Shown in pieces: positions 29,293 through 39,035 of a stretch of DNA of 64,000 nucleotides (positions are counted from its first letter, which is position 1; the number at the start of each line of letters is the position of its first letter). Where the stretch lies: the NCBI RefSeq assembly GCF_003967195.1, contig NZ_AP018725.1:1364001-1428000 (forward strand). Direction: 5' to 3'. Source of the DNA: Sulfuriflexus mobilis (lineage in GTDB: Bacteria > Pseudomonadota > Gammaproteobacteria > AKS1). A program made the translations under genes and the position numbers. The notes below the pieces were generated by a model. It made no database searches. It saw nothing but the letters and a program-made list of their open reading frames with translations, and was not told where the DNA came from.

Positions 29293-29940
29293 ATGCGGAT
29301 TCGATCCGTTTACCAGCGATTATACAAAACCTATGGTCCGCAACAGTGGTGGCCGGCCGATTCCCGTTTCGAGATCATGGTCGGTGCCGTGCTTACCCAA
29401 AACACCGCCTGGGTGAATGTGGAACGGGCCATTGCCAATCTCAAACAGGCCTCTGCCTTATCGACAGAGGCCATTCTTGACAGCTCACACGAACAACTCG
29501 CTGAGTGGATAAGGCCCTCAGGGTATTTCAATATCAAGGCAAGTCGCCTGCGAAACTTTTGTCAGTGGTATCAACAGCAGGGGCAATACGACAGACTGAA
29601 ACGATTAAAGACTGCGCTATTGCGGCAGCGGTTGTTGATGGTCAATGGGGTTGGCCCGGAGACGGCCGACGACATTATTCTCTATGCCTTTGCACGCAAG
29701 GTCTTTGTTATTGATGCCTATACCAAACGCATCTTTTCGCGACTGGGCCTGAGCGATCCATCCGCTGGTTATGAAAGTCTGCGCGCACAGTTTGAAAAGG
29801 CGCTGAGCAAGGAATCGGTAAAGACCTTTAATGAGTATCACGCCTTGATCGTGGTACACGGTAAGGATGTCTGTAAGGTCAAACCCAGGTGTGAGCAGTG
29901 TTGCCTGGCGCGCGTCTGTCAGAGAGTGGGGCTGGATTAG
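29293..29940 (+). CDS. Endonuclease III-like HhH-GPD DNA glycosylase
   Basis: 215 residues. The HhH-GPD core VNGVGPETADDIILYAF ... VFVIDAYTKRIFSRLG keeps the catalytic aspartate (VIDAYT), but the lysine that gives EndoIII its lyase activity is a glutamate (GPET), as in the separate 'endonuclease III domain' subfamily. Four cysteines (VCKVKPRCEQC ... VC) can hold the 4Fe-4S cluster. Probably a base-excision glycosylase without lyase activity; the lesion recognised is unknown. Its stop overlaps the stop of the convergent gene by two bases. Confidence 0.88.
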   Translation: MRIRSVYQRLYKTYGPQQWWPADSRFEIMVGAVLTQNTAWVNVERAIANLKQASALSTEAILDSSHEQLAEWIRPSGYFNIKASRLRNFCQWYQQQGQYDRLKRLKTALLRQRLLMVNGVGPETADDIILYAFARKVFVIDAYTKRIFSRLGLSDPSAGYESLRAQFEKALSKESVKTFNEYHALIVVHGKDVCKVKPRCEQCCLARVCQRVGLD

Positions 29941-30398
29941 CTCGCCTTGCGTGAACTGTCTGTCTGGCTGCTATGCAGGGTGTGGCGGATATGTGCTACA
30001 GAGGGCCGCAGGTCCGCCGGGATATCCATTTGATTACCGAGCAGGATGATCATCTTCGGATTGCTGTTGTAACCGGCAATGATCTTCTTCAGCATGTCGA
30101 CGTTATGCTGTTCCTTCAAGGCCTCGTCAAACTGACTGAGGAGGTAGACACCAAAATGCGGGGTACCATGAATCAGTTCAAGCAGGTGACGCGGGGTCTG
30201 GCTGCGGGGGATCATAATGTGACTCGCATCCATACGGTATAGACCGTTATCGGGGGTCCAGTGATAGATGGCCTTGCTCGAGGCCAGAGACAGACTTTTG
30301 AACAGGTCTGTTATATGCGCGCTACGCACGCTCTCGAAATAAACGAGGGAATAGGCCTTTTCGGTCAGTTTATCGATGCGTTCTAATGCCGGGTCCAT
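29937..30398 (-). CDS. Stand-alone Ycf46-type AAA N-terminal domain protein
   Basis: 153 residues from MDPALERIDKLT (an upstream ATG at 30431 adds 11). The order of blocks, KAYSLVYFESVRS near the start, YHWTPDNGLYRMD, a segment GVYLLSQFDEALKEQ, and KMIILLGNQMDIPADLRPSV near the end, matches the degenerate N-terminal domain of Ycf46-like AAA+ ATPases. The catalytic AAA domain that normally follows is absent and the frame ends cleanly. It may act as a partner or inhibitor of a full-length ATPase, or may have an unrelated role. This domain assignment rests on recalled pattern only. Confidence 0.6.
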   Translation of the reverse strand: MDPALERIDKLTEKAYSLVYFESVRSAHITDLFKSLSLASSKAIYHWTPDNGLYRMDASHIMIPRSQTPRHLLELIHGTPHFGVYLLSQFDEALKEQHNVDMLKKIIAGYNSNPKMIILLGNQMDIPADLRPSVAHIRHTLHSSQTDSSRKAS

Positions 30399-30519
30399 AG
30401 TGCTTTTCCTTGGCGGAAAATAACTTTCCATATTTTAAATATAGTAGACCCTGGCAGGAAAAAGTGCGACTCCCATCATAGAACAGATAAAAAGTCCTGG
30501 AATGATGCGGCTTTCAGGC

Positions 30520-31434
30520 TTATTTGGCGAGTAATACCTGGTTACGACCGGTGCGCTTGGCCTCATAAAGGGCCTTGTCGGCACGCTCAAACAGCTCGCT
30601 TCCAGACTCGGCGGTAACGAGTGTCGAGACGCCGATACTGACGGTAATACGTATGCTCGCATCATCATTAATATAAAGCATTTCTTCAATGGCCTCGCGG
30701 ATACGTTCAGCCAGTAACAGTGCTCCATCGGTGCCGGTATTGCTGAGGATAATGGTGAATTCCTCACCGCCGTAGCGGAACATGATGTCGGAGCTACGGA
30801 TCTTTTCATTGACGCGGTCGACCATGGCACGCAGGGCATTGTCACCCATGGCATGACCAAAGCTATCGTTGATGTTCTTGAAGTGATCGATGTCGAGTAC
30901 CAGTAGTGACAGCGGGTTATTGTGTCGTTCGGCGATCTCGATTTCCTTGGCGAGCATCGTATCAAAGGCCGCGCGATTAAGGGTGCCGGTGAGGGTATCG
31001 CGCATCGCCTGCTGTAAAGCAGCCTTATACATCAAGGCATTACGCAGGGGATAGACCAGCAGGCAGAGCAGTTCCTCGACACGCTGCAGGTCCTGTTCAC
31101 TGAAACGACGTGAACGGGTGAACCGCAGGCGGCCGAGGGATTCATTGGCCAGTTTTAACTGGTAATTGCAGGTATGGCGTTTGGCCTTGCCCTGGCTGAG
31201 TTCAAGTCCTGATTCCGGGCAATCGTAACTGAAATGTGTGCAGGCCAGCTCAGTGTGCACGGCCTCGAAGAAGAAATTGAGGATTTGGTTGATATCCAGT
31301 GATGTCTGTAACTTGCGATTCAGTTCCCACTCTATGCCCGTGCCGGGCGCCGGGCGCTGCAGGCCATGAGAATCCTGACTGGAGTCATTCTGGGCGTCTC
31401 GCAAGGTAGGTTCGCTGTGTAAAAGTATAGCCAT
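30520..31434 (-). CDS. Diguanylate cyclase (GGDEF)
   Basis: 304 residues. An N-terminal GAF-like region (about 35-135) with several cysteines (ELACTHFSYDCPE) precedes a GGDEF domain (about 145-302). The active site reads RYGGEEF, with D in LLVLDIDHFKNINDSFGH, and an inhibitory I-site RSSD lies just before, so it should make c-di-GMP and be product-inhibited. No membrane segment. The 85-base gap to the Ycf46-like gene and the 197-base gap upstream (31435-31631) show only a weak imperfect hairpin. Confidence 0.93.
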   Translation of the reverse strand: MAILLHSEPTLRDAQNDSSQDSHGLQRPAPGTGIEWELNRKLQTSLDINQILNFFFEAVHTELACTHFSYDCPESGLELSQGKAKRHTCNYQLKLANESLGRLRFTRSRRFSEQDLQRVEELLCLLVYPLRNALMYKAALQQAMRDTLTGTLNRAAFDTMLAKEIEIAERHNNPLSLLVLDIDHFKNINDSFGHAMGDNALRAMVDRVNEKIRSSDIMFRYGGEEFTIILSNTGTDGALLLAERIREAIEEMLYINDDASIRITVSIGVSTLVTAESGSELFERADKALYEAKRTGRNQVLLAK

Positions 31435-31631
31435 ATCGTTATACCATCATAAATCTCGTCTGATAGGGATAATGCGAATATCATGCCAATATCACAAATA
31501 TGTGAAAGGTATGAATAACAATGAGTTATGAGTCAACTAAATGATCGTGCGGGGAATCGACAGGAATTTGACGCGGCAATTTGCCGTCAGTCGGCTGGTT
31601 TTTGCCACAATACCCTGGTGCCTGAGCGGTA

Positions 31632-32402
31632 TTAGCCGCTTTTCTGGGCATCCAACAGCTGGCCACGAATGCCCGTACTGTCAGCACCCATTAGATAGAG
31701 GTAGGCGGGTAAAATCTGGCTGACTTCGGGCAGGGTGTTCGGGTTCTCACCCGGGTAGGCCTTGCTGCGCAGGTGGGTGCGTAATGGGCCGGGGTTAATG
31801 GCATTGACCCGGATGGCCGAGTTGTTTTCCAGTTCATCGGCGAGGATAAACATAAAGGCGTCCAGTCCCTGTTTGGATACGCCGTAGGCACCCCAGTAGG
31901 CGGCGGTCTTTTCATGCCTGTCGGTACTGCTAAAGAGAATGGCGGCGTCCGGTGCCTGGCGCAGCAAGGGCAGGCAGGCCTGGGTCAGCATAAAGGGGGC
32001 GGTCAGGTTGACCATGAGTGTGCGTTGCCACAGCTCCAGGCTGTAATGATCGATAGGCGTCAGGCTGCCGAGCTCAGCGGCATTGTGCAGCACCCCGTCG
32101 AGGCGGCCAAACTCCGTGGCAATACCACCGATCAGCCCGGCATATTCCGCCTCACCGGCCTTGTGCAATTCGAGGGGGAAAATCGCCGGTTGGGGATGTC
32201 CGGCGGCGAGGATCTCGTCATACACGGCCTCAAGCTTATGCGTGGTCCGGCCAAGCAGGATCACCGTCGCACCGTGTGCGGCATAGGCCCGGGCGACGCC
32301 GCGACCGATCCCGTCACCGGCACCGGTCACCAGAATCACCCGATCCTTGAGCAGTTCAGGACTGGCTGTGTAGTCGCTTGGGATCTGTGCTGTTGGGCTC
32401 AT
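31632..32402 (-). CDS. yciK: YciK-family short-chain dehydrogenase
   Basis: 256 residues from the ATG at 32402, which overlaps the hpnE stop (ATGA). Rossmann motif VTGAGDGIGRGVARAYA, active-site serine region LFSSTDRHEKTAAYWGAYGVSKQG with YxxxK, and INPGPLRTHLRSKAYPGE, as in YciK. In pseudomonads yciK follows mupP and ubiG; here squalene genes, rmuC and a kinase stand between. Substrate unknown. Confidence 0.93.
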   Translation of the reverse strand: MSPTAQIPSDYTASPELLKDRVILVTGAGDGIGRGVARAYAAHGATVILLGRTTHKLEAVYDEILAAGHPQPAIFPLELHKAGEAEYAGLIGGIATEFGRLDGVLHNAAELGSLTPIDHYSLELWQRTLMVNLTAPFMLTQACLPLLRQAPDAAILFSSTDRHEKTAAYWGAYGVSKQGLDAFMFILADELENNSAIRVNAINPGPLRTHLRSKAYPGENPNTLPEVSQILPAYLYLMGADSTGIRGQLLDAQKSG

Positions 32403-33733
32403 GCTGGGTTCCGCTTGTTGAGTTGAAGAATGGACGCGGCACATTGTACCCCACTGCGCACGGCCGCTTCGAGTGTTGATGGATAAGGACTACGTGTGTA
32501 GTCGCCGGCCAGCCAGAGATTTTGTACCGGTGTCGCATTTTCCGGGCGCAAGTTGTCGATATCGACACAGGCACTAAAGGTCGCGCGTTTTTCCCTTACC
32601 ACCAGGTGTTGCAAGGGTGCGGGCCAGTCAAAGGCGCTGCAGAGTTCTTCACTGACCTGTTGTGCGAGAGTGGCATTGTCTTGTTGCATGTGTGGGCCCT
32701 CGGCACTGATCACCACGGCCATCAGACCAGGTTGATCGGCAAAGCGGCGATCAAACAGCCATTGCCCGGTCATGCTCTGCAGGCCGGTCATGGCCTGCGG
32801 CAGTGAAACACTCTCCGGGTATTGCAGGTAAAGGGTACAGATGGGTTGGTATTCCAGTTGTCCGAGCCGGTCATGGATGTCAGCGAGTGCATCCTGTTTG
32901 GCCAACAGGTCCTGACAATGTCGGGGCGAGCCGGCGATGATGACCTGCGCAGCGGGAAAATATTCCTGATCGACATAGACGCCGTGACAGGCCCCATCGT
33001 GGATATCCAGCCGGCTAACACGTTGCGCGAGGGTGGCCTGACTACCCTGTGATTCAATATAGGCGATCGCCGGCTGGACAAAAAGCTGACCAAGGTCGGT
33101 ACGTGTATACATGGCGTCGGCATCGGCGGCATGTCGGGTAAAACTGTCACGGATAACATGGAGAAAAATACGCGCAGAGGCCTTTTTGATCGGGGTGTTC
33201 AGGGCCGCCAGGCAGATGGGCTCCCAGAGACTATCAATGACCTTTTTCGGTTGTCCCACCAGCAGGGCCATAACGCTGATGTCATCCGGCAAGGTATAGT
33301 CGCGCCGTTGCAGGGTATACATAAAACGCAGGGTCTTGAAACGTTCAGCCAGGGAATAGCCGTGTGCGCTGAGAATGGCAGTGAGAAAATTGAACGGTGC
33401 AGGCAGCCTGCCGACCCGCAGGCGTATCGCCTGGCCCTTTTTGTCTTGCATCTGCCAGGTCAGTCGCTCTCGCAGAAGGACCTTGTCGATATCAGTCTGG
33501 CAGGTCTGCATGATCTTCAGGGTCTCGGTATAGGCACCCAGTAACAAGTGTTGACCGTTATCAACCCGCAGACCATCAAAGGCTATGCAACGGGCGCGGC
33601 CACCGAATTGTTTTGCCGATTCCAGTAACCTGACGCTTTGTCCCTTACTGGCCAGGGCGACGGCGGCCGACAGGCCCGCCCAGCCACCGCCAACAATGAC
33701 TACCGGTAAATCCTGTGAACGGTTTTCATTCAT
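32399..33733 (-). CDS. hpnE: Squalene-associated FAD-dependent desaturase HpnE
   Basis: FAD-binding N-terminus VVIVGGGWAGLSAAVALASKG and ESAKQFGGRARC; 444 residues, as for HpnE and phytoene desaturase relatives. In the HpnC-HpnD-HpnE route it reduces hydroxysqualene to squalene. It lies downstream of hpnC and hpnD on the same strand, with 8 bases between its ATG and the hpnD stop. Confidence 0.93.
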   Translation of the reverse strand: MNENRSQDLPVVIVGGGWAGLSAAVALASKGQSVRLLESAKQFGGRARCIAFDGLRVDNGQHLLLGAYTETLKIMQTCQTDIDKVLLRERLTWQMQDKKGQAIRLRVGRLPAPFNFLTAILSAHGYSLAERFKTLRFMYTLQRRDYTLPDDISVMALLVGQPKKVIDSLWEPICLAALNTPIKKASARIFLHVIRDSFTRHAADADAMYTRTDLGQLFVQPAIAYIESQGSQATLAQRVSRLDIHDGACHGVYVDQEYFPAAQVIIAGSPRHCQDLLAKQDALADIHDRLGQLEYQPICTLYLQYPESVSLPQAMTGLQSMTGQWLFDRRFADQPGLMAVVISAEGPHMQQDNATLAQQVSEELCSAFDWPAPLQHLVVREKRATFSACVDIDNLRPENATPVQNLWLAGDYTRSPYPSTLEAAVRSGVQCAASILQLNKRNPA

Positions 33734-33741
33734 GGTAATGA

Positions 33742-34635
33742 TCAGGCGTGGCGCGCAGATTGTCGTTGGCGGCGGTTTTCACCGCGATGGGTACTCCAGG
33801 CGATCCAGAGTTTTCGTAACGGGCTGAGCGATGCACGTTGACGGAAGACCATCAATGGCTGTTTGCTTATCTGTTTGAGCAGGCGCTGATAGATAGCGGC
33901 CATGATAATACCACTGCGTTGGCTGTGGCGGTCGGCTTCCGGCAGCGCAGCAAAGGCCAGCCGGTAAAAATCCTGTGCGCGTTGAATTTGATACGTCAGC
34001 ATCTGCTGCATGGCATCGGATACACGCGCATCGATGATATCCTGATCGTTGAGACCAAATCGCTGCAGGTCTTCCTGAGGCAGGTAGATGCGATCCCGCC
34101 GGGCATCTTCATGGACATCACGGATGATATTGGTCAATTGAAAGGCCGTGCCCAGGTGTTTGGCGTAGTCAAGGGTGTGCGGGTCCTGGTAGCCGAAGAT
34201 CTCTGCCGCCAGCAAACCGACCACGCCGGCGACACGGTAACAATACAATGACAGCTCATCAAAGCTGGCATAACGATGTTGCGTGGTGTCCATAAGCATG
34301 CCATCGATAATGGCATGGAAGTGGGCCTCATCGAGGGCAAAATGTCCGAGGCTGTCTGCCAGTGCAGTACCCACCGGGTGTTGTGGTTTGCCATGAAACA
34401 CACGTTCAACCTCGGTGCGCCACCAGTCCAGCTTCTGCCTGGCGAGTGCCGGGTCAGAGCACTCATCGACACAGTCATCGACTTCACGGCAGAAGGCATA
34501 CAGGGCGGTAATGGCCTGTCGTTTTTCAGGCGGCAGAAACAGGAAACTGTAGTAAAAACTTGAGCCGCTGTTGGCGGCTCTTTCCTGGCAATAGTCATCG
34601 GGCTTCATGTGGGCAAACTTTAGCGGATTGATCAT
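33742..34635 (-). CDS. hpnD: Presqualene diphosphate synthase HpnD
   Basis: 297 residues of the squalene/phytoene synthase fold. Both aspartate-rich motifs are present: REVDDCVDE and the later NIIRDVHEDARRDRIYLP. This is the HpnD pattern; it joins two farnesyl diphosphates. The ATG at 34635 lies in a TGATG overlap with the hpnC stop, suggesting coupled translation; a second ATG at 34608 (MKPDDYCQERA) matches the family N-terminus and could be the real start. Confidence 0.92.
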   Translation of the reverse strand: MINPLKFAHMKPDDYCQERAANSGSSFYYSFLFLPPEKRQAITALYAFCREVDDCVDECSDPALARQKLDWWRTEVERVFHGKPQHPVGTALADSLGHFALDEAHFHAIIDGMLMDTTQHRYASFDELSLYCYRVAGVVGLLAAEIFGYQDPHTLDYAKHLGTAFQLTNIIRDVHEDARRDRIYLPQEDLQRFGLNDQDIIDARVSDAMQQMLTYQIQRAQDFYRLAFAALPEADRHSQRSGIIMAAIYQRLLKQISKQPLMVFRQRASLSPLRKLWIAWSTHRGENRRQRQSARHA

Positions 34636-35528
34636 CAGGCATCAACAAGCGGCTGATGTTTGAAGAGGCCCTGCAGGCCGATCATCAGCCAGTCGAGTTT
34701 TCCCAGGCGGGGGCGGCTATAGATGTCCCTTTGTTGCATGAGCTTTCTCGCCACCCGGTGGGCGCCAAGTAGCGTTATGCGTAACTCCAGGCCGAGGCGT
34801 CCGCCGAGGATGTCGATCAGCGGGTAACCGGAGAGCAGCATCCTGTCGGCACGCAGATACTGTTGCTGCATAAAGGCATGCAGCGCCGGGTTGATGTCAC
34901 GCCTGTGTAAATCTTGTTCAGTGATTCCGGCAGCCTGCATCTCATCCCCGGCCAGGTAGATGCGATCATTCTCAAGCAGGTCCTGCTCGAGGTCTTGTTG
35001 AAAGTTGATTAACTGCAAGGCCGTGCAGATAGCATCACTGTATTGACGGTTTATCGTATTGTCCTTGCCGGCAAGCTGGATGAGCAGGCGGCCCACCGGA
35101 TTGGCCGAATAACGGCAATAATGCAGCAGGGCATCGAAGTTGGCATAACGTCGGGTGTTGATGTCCATGCTGAATGCTGTCAGCAGGTCGTGAAAAAGTT
35201 GCGCGTCGAGGCGATGGCGGTGGATGGTATCGGCCGCCGCGATAAACAGCGACTCCATGTCGGTTTCACCGGCCAGGGCGCGCTCCAGTTTCTGGCCATG
35301 CTGGTGTAAGGCGGCAAGCCGTTGCGCGGGGCTGGCATCGCCCTCGTCGGCGATATCGTCGGCGGTGCGGGCAAAGGCATAAATGGCACTGACAGGTTTG
35401 CGCAGTTCCGGCGGCAACAGCCGCGAGGCGACTGGGAAGTTCTCATAGTGGCTGGCGGCCAGTGCCAGGCAATCGGCATAGGCACCGTCACTTGACGTAG
35501 CGGCAGGACTTGGTATCTTGGGCGACAT
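34635..35528 (-). CDS. hpnC: Hydroxysqualene synthase HpnC
   Basis: 297 residues, squalene-synthase fold with ENFPVASRLLPPELRKPVSAIYAFARTADDIADE (first aspartate motif at the end) and FQQDLEQDLLENDRIYLAGDEM (second). The HpnC class converts presqualene diphosphate to hydroxysqualene. An in-frame TTG at 35537 is possible but the ATG at 35528 is preferred. First gene of the hpnCDE set; no squalene-hopene cyclase lies in the window. Confidence 0.92.
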   Translation of the reverse strand: MSPKIPSPAATSSDGAYADCLALAASHYENFPVASRLLPPELRKPVSAIYAFARTADDIADEGDASPAQRLAALHQHGQKLERALAGETDMESLFIAAADTIHRHRLDAQLFHDLLTAFSMDINTRRYANFDALLHYCRYSANPVGRLLIQLAGKDNTINRQYSDAICTALQLINFQQDLEQDLLENDRIYLAGDEMQAAGITEQDLHRRDINPALHAFMQQQYLRADRMLLSGYPLIDILGGRLGLELRITLLGAHRVARKLMQQRDIYSRPRLGKLDWLMIGLQGLFKHQPLVDA

Positions 35529-35549
35529 TATTCGCAAAGGGCCTGAACG

Positions 35550-35750
35550 ATGAAAACATTTAACGGTATTATCATGGGCTTGCTGATCGGTATGGGGCTG
35601 GGTTTATGGTTTGGTGTTAATATTGGCAGGGAAGTGGATATCTTCAGTAATCCCTTTGTCGAACCGGACCTGGGTGACCGCATCAGTAACAAGGCCTCGG
35701 AACTTTACGAGGAAGGCCGTAAGACGATTGACAAAGAGCTGAATCAATAA
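35550..35750 (+). CDS. Small YtxH-like membrane protein
   Basis: 66 residues: a short N-terminal membrane helix (GIIMGLLIGMGLGLWFGV) then a charged, probably helical tail. The glycine-rich helix resembles YtxH-type proteins, which have no defined activity. It is the only plus-strand gene in a minus-strand block and sits between the divergent hpnC and convergent rmuC genes; AAGGG lies 8 bases before its ATG. rmuC ends one base after it. Confidence 0.65.
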   Translation: MKTFNGIIMGLLIGMGLGLWFGVNIGREVDIFSNPFVEPDLGDRISNKASELYEEGRKTIDKELNQ

Positions 35751-37016
35751 CTATTCATCCTGCTCCGAAATCTGTCGGGTAACCTTGTCGATCTGTTTGG
35801 TGTCTTTGATCACCTTTTTATCATTAATGCCCATTTCCTTGAAACGTCGGGCACTCGGCAGGATGCGACTGTCAAAAGACCCCACGGCCTTGTTAAAGTT
35901 TTCAACACTGCTGCCGAGGGAGTTGCCGAGTTTGTTCAGGTGCGTACTGAATCCGGCAAGCCGCTCATAAAGTGTCTCACCGAGTTCGCGGATGCGGTCG
36001 GCGTTCTCGGCCAGCGCCTCCTGACGCCAGCCAAAGGCAACGGCGCGGAGCAGGGCGACAAAACTACTCGGTGTGGCGAGGATGATCTGCTTACTCATGG
36101 CATCCTCAAGAATGTTCGGGTCGCGTTCCAGCGCCGCACTGAGGAATTGATCACCGGGGATAAACAGCACCACAAAGTCCGGTGCATCCTTAAACTGGTT
36201 CCAGTAGGCCTTGGCAGAGAGTTCACGGATGCGGTCGCGAACCTTGCGGGTATGCTGTTTAAGATGCTCTTCACGCACCGCATCATCATTCGCCTCAATG
36301 GCATTCAGGTAGGAATCGAGCGGGGTTTTCACATCGACGACGATCTCGCGGCGGTCGGGCAGGCGAATGATCATATCGGGCCGCATACGGCCTTCATCGG
36401 TGTCGACATGTTGTTGTTCATAAAAATCACAATGCTCAACCATGCCGGATAACTCAGCAAGGCGTTTCAGGGTCATCTCACCCCATTGCCCGCGGACCTC
36501 GGGTCGTCGCAGGGCCGTGACCAGGTTACGTGTTTCCAGTTGTAGCTGGCTTTGCGTGTGCGACATGCTTTCAAGGTGTTGCTTGAGTGAACCATAGGCC
36601 TGCTTGCGTTCCTGTTCCATATCGCGGATCTGCTTCTCGGTCTTGTTAAGGGCATCACGTATGGGCGCGACCAGGTCAGAAATGGATTTTTCCTTTTTCT
36701 CCAGTTCATTATGTGCGTTGGCCTGATATTGTTTCAGATTTTCCTGTGCCAGCTTGAGAAATTCATTGCTGTTATGAGACAGGGCCTTGCTCGCCAGTGA
36801 GGCAAAGGACTCTCCCAGTTGTTCACGTGCCTCGGCGATGTGCTTGATCTTTTCTGCATGGGTAGAACGCTCCATATCGAGCGTGGTTCTCAGCTCCGTA
36901 TTACGTTCACGAAGTTCGGTGATCTGTTTATGCGCGCGTACATAGCCGAGCAGGAACCCGGCAAAGGCGGTAATGATGCCAATGGTCGTGGCGATAAAAA
37001 TCAGGTTGGAGTCCAT
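35751..37016 (-). CDS. rmuC: DNA recombination protein RmuC
   Basis: 421 residues: N-terminal TM helix (about 5-25), a long coiled coil (about 30-150), then the RmuC nuclease-like domain with RRPEVRGQWGEMTLKRLAELSGM and MIIRLPDRREIVVDVKTPLDSY, the conserved PD-(D/E)xK-like core. RmuC limits inversions at short repeats. It follows the hybrid kinase by 16 bases. Confidence 0.94.
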   Translation of the reverse strand: MDSNLIFIATTIGIITAFAGFLLGYVRAHKQITELRERNTELRTTLDMERSTHAEKIKHIAEAREQLGESFASLASKALSHNSNEFLKLAQENLKQYQANAHNELEKKEKSISDLVAPIRDALNKTEKQIRDMEQERKQAYGSLKQHLESMSHTQSQLQLETRNLVTALRRPEVRGQWGEMTLKRLAELSGMVEHCDFYEQQHVDTDEGRMRPDMIIRLPDRREIVVDVKTPLDSYLNAIEANDDAVREEHLKQHTRKVRDRIRELSAKAYWNQFKDAPDFVVLFIPGDQFLSAALERDPNILEDAMSKQIILATPSSFVALLRAVAFGWRQEALAENADRIRELGETLYERLAGFSTHLNKLGNSLGSSVENFNKAVGSFDSRILPSARRFKEMGINDKKVIKDTKQIDKVTRQISEQDE

Positions 37017-37032
37017 GATGTTAATACACGCT

Positions 37033-38952
37033 TTATGCGTTTGATTCGGCTATGGGTCTGGCGAGTTGCAGCCAGAATGTAGAACCCCCTTCGGGGTTAT
37101 TATAGGCACCTATGCGGCCATGCATTTGTTTCACCAGTTGTTGGCATATTGCCAGCCCCAGGCCATTACCCTCGACCTTGGTTTTTTCGGCCCCCAGGCG
37201 GTTAAATGGGATGAACAGTTCATCGAGGCGATCTTCGGGAATGCCCATGCCGCTATCACGGATGTTGATCTTGATGTCTTTATCGGTCTCGGTTTCCAAT
37301 GCAATAACTATACGTCCATGGTCTTGGTTATATTTTACCGCGTTGGAGAGAATATTGACAAATATCTGACGAAGACGCATGGCATCGACAACCACCTCGG
37401 TATCTTCTTGCGGCAGACTATTCTCGATAGTGATATTACGGCTGCTTGCCGGTTGCTCAGTTAGCGAAATGGCCTCCTGCATGACGGACTGTATACTGGT
37501 CACTTCGGGTTTGAGTGGTACCTTGCCGGCCTCGATCTTGGACAGGTCCAGAATCTCGTTAATCAGTCCCAGCAGGTGCCAGCCGGCCTTGAGGATAATG
37601 GCGATATTGTTTTTTTGCAGCTCGGTCAGGTTTTCATCAACATTCATTTCCAGTAGTTGTGAAAAACCCAGAATGGAATTGAGTGGCGTACGCAGTTCAT
37701 GACTCATGTTGGCGATAAAGTCCGACTTGGCCTGGTTGGCGAGTTCGGCCTCACGTTTGGCATCCGAGAGGGCCTGCATGGAATGCTGCAGGTCATTACG
37801 CGCTTCATTGAGTGTGCGGGCGCGCTTAATGCGGGCGCTTACTGCCTGGGTGAGGAATGACCTTTCAACGGGTTTGACAATAAAATCATCGCCGCCAAGG
37901 TTCATGGCACTGAGTTGCTTGTCCATGCGTTGCTCGCCGGACAGGAATACAATCGGTATGGTGTCAAAGTCACTCATCTGGCGTAACACCATGGCAACCT
38001 CAAGGCCACTGCATTGGGGCATGTAGATATCCATGAGTACCAGTTCAGGATGAAACTCACGAACGATATCAACTGTCTTCAGGGGCTCATTCAGGGTCCT
38101 GACTTTCATCCCTGCTGTGCGTAACATCTCCGCATGCAGTTCAGCCAGGGCTTCTTCGTCATCGACAATCAATACCCGGTAGGGTGACGAATCGTCCTTA
38201 CTGATGATCTGCCTTACACAGGCTAACAGCAGGTTGAGATTGATCGGTTTTGTCAGGTAATAACGTGCCCCGGTGCGCAGGGCGCTGAGGCGCGATTCCA
38301 TATCATCACGGACCGACAGATAAATGACCGAGGTAATATCCTTGTTTTGTCGCAGCGTCTCAATGGCGCGGGCACCCTCGAGGTCACCTTCCGGGAAGGT
38401 CATGTCCATGATAATCAGCCCCGGTCTGAATGTTTCGACGACCTCGGCCAGCCGTCCTGTATCGTTCAGTACCTGCAGATCGTAGTCGTGACCTTCAAGC
38501 GTGGTCGAAAGATACTCGGTAAACGTGTGGTCATCGTCGACGATCAGGATGCGGTTATTGTTTTCCTGCGTGCGGCGGCGCGTAGGCGTTCCCGTGGCAG
38601 TAGACGCATTGCCCTGAATGGCATCGAGATGGGTAAGCACGGTATTGAGGAGCTCGGAAATCTTCGCTAGGGTGTCGTCATCGGCCTCGCTTTTATCCAC
38701 CAGCAGTTCACCGAGCAGGCGATCCAGTTCGCTTGATGCGGTGGAGAGCTCATAGAGGCCGAAAGTGCCGGCCGTCCCGGCCATGCTATGGATGATAATG
38801 CGCAGGCCATTGGCGAGTTCTTCTTGCCAGCCACTTTCGGTCAGCGCCTGCCAGTGCTTGCGCAGGCTTTCAGCCTTGTCGGGCAACTGGCCGACATAGG
38901 CATCTCTGATGGCGGCGATGCGGGTTTCGATGCTGTCCGTTTTATTGTTCAT
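37033..38952 (-). CDS. Hybrid histidine kinase with Hpt-REC-REC-kinase order
   Basis: 639 residues, no membrane segment. Hpt domain first, with H55 in [11 protein letters not shown]; two receiver domains (about 130-250, phospho-Asp in IIMDMTFPE; about 255-375, in [10 protein letters not shown]); then HisKA ([16 protein letters not shown]) and HATPase_c ([10 protein letters not shown] and [18 protein letters not shown]). The order is reversed from most hybrid kinases, where Hpt and receivers follow the kinase. No sensor domain is visible, so input probably comes by phosphotransfer or a partner. It lies between gph and rmuC. Confidence 0.9.
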   Translation of the reverse strand: MNNKTDSIETRIAAIRDAYVGQLPDKAESLRKHWQALTESGWQEELANGLRIIIHSMAGTAGTFGLYELSTASSELDRLLGELLVDKSEADDDTLAKISELLNTVLTHLDAIQGNASTATGTPTRRRTQENNNRILIVDDDHTFTEYLSTTLEGHDYDLQVLNDTGRLAEVVETFRPGLIIMDMTFPEGDLEGARAIETLRQNKDITSVIYLSVRDDMESRLSALRTGARYYLTKPINLNLLLACVRQIISKDDSSPYRVLIVDDEEALAELHAEMLRTAGMKVRTLNEPLKTVDIVREFHPELVLMDIYMPQCSGLEVAMVLRQMSDFDTIPIVFLSGEQRMDKQLSAMNLGGDDFIVKPVERSFLTQAVSARIKRARTLNEARNDLQHSMQALSDAKREAELANQAKSDFIANMSHELRTPLNSILGFSQLLEMNVDENLTELQKNNIAIILKAGWHLLGLINEILDLSKIEAGKVPLKPEVTSIQSVMQEAISLTEQPASSRNITIENSLPQEDTEVVVDAMRLRQIFVNILSNAVKYNQDHGRIVIALETETDKDIKINIRDSGMGIPEDRLDELFIPFNRLGAEKTKVEGNGLGLAICQQLVKQMHGRIGAYNNPEGGSTFWLQLARPIAESNA

Positions 38953-39035
38953 ATTTGACGATATCGTTCCCTGATGGCAATGATGCTGGCATAGTGCCGG
39001 GACGCTGGCAACATATCCTTGTAAAATATATGATT

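Noticed and set aside
31560-31590. Imperfect hairpin upstream of the yciK end
   Set aside because: Contains a bulge and no T-run; too weak to call a terminator.
31541-31723. 60-codon plus-strand ORF
   Set aside because: Crosses into the yciK gene on the other strand; no ribosome site or conserved sequence.
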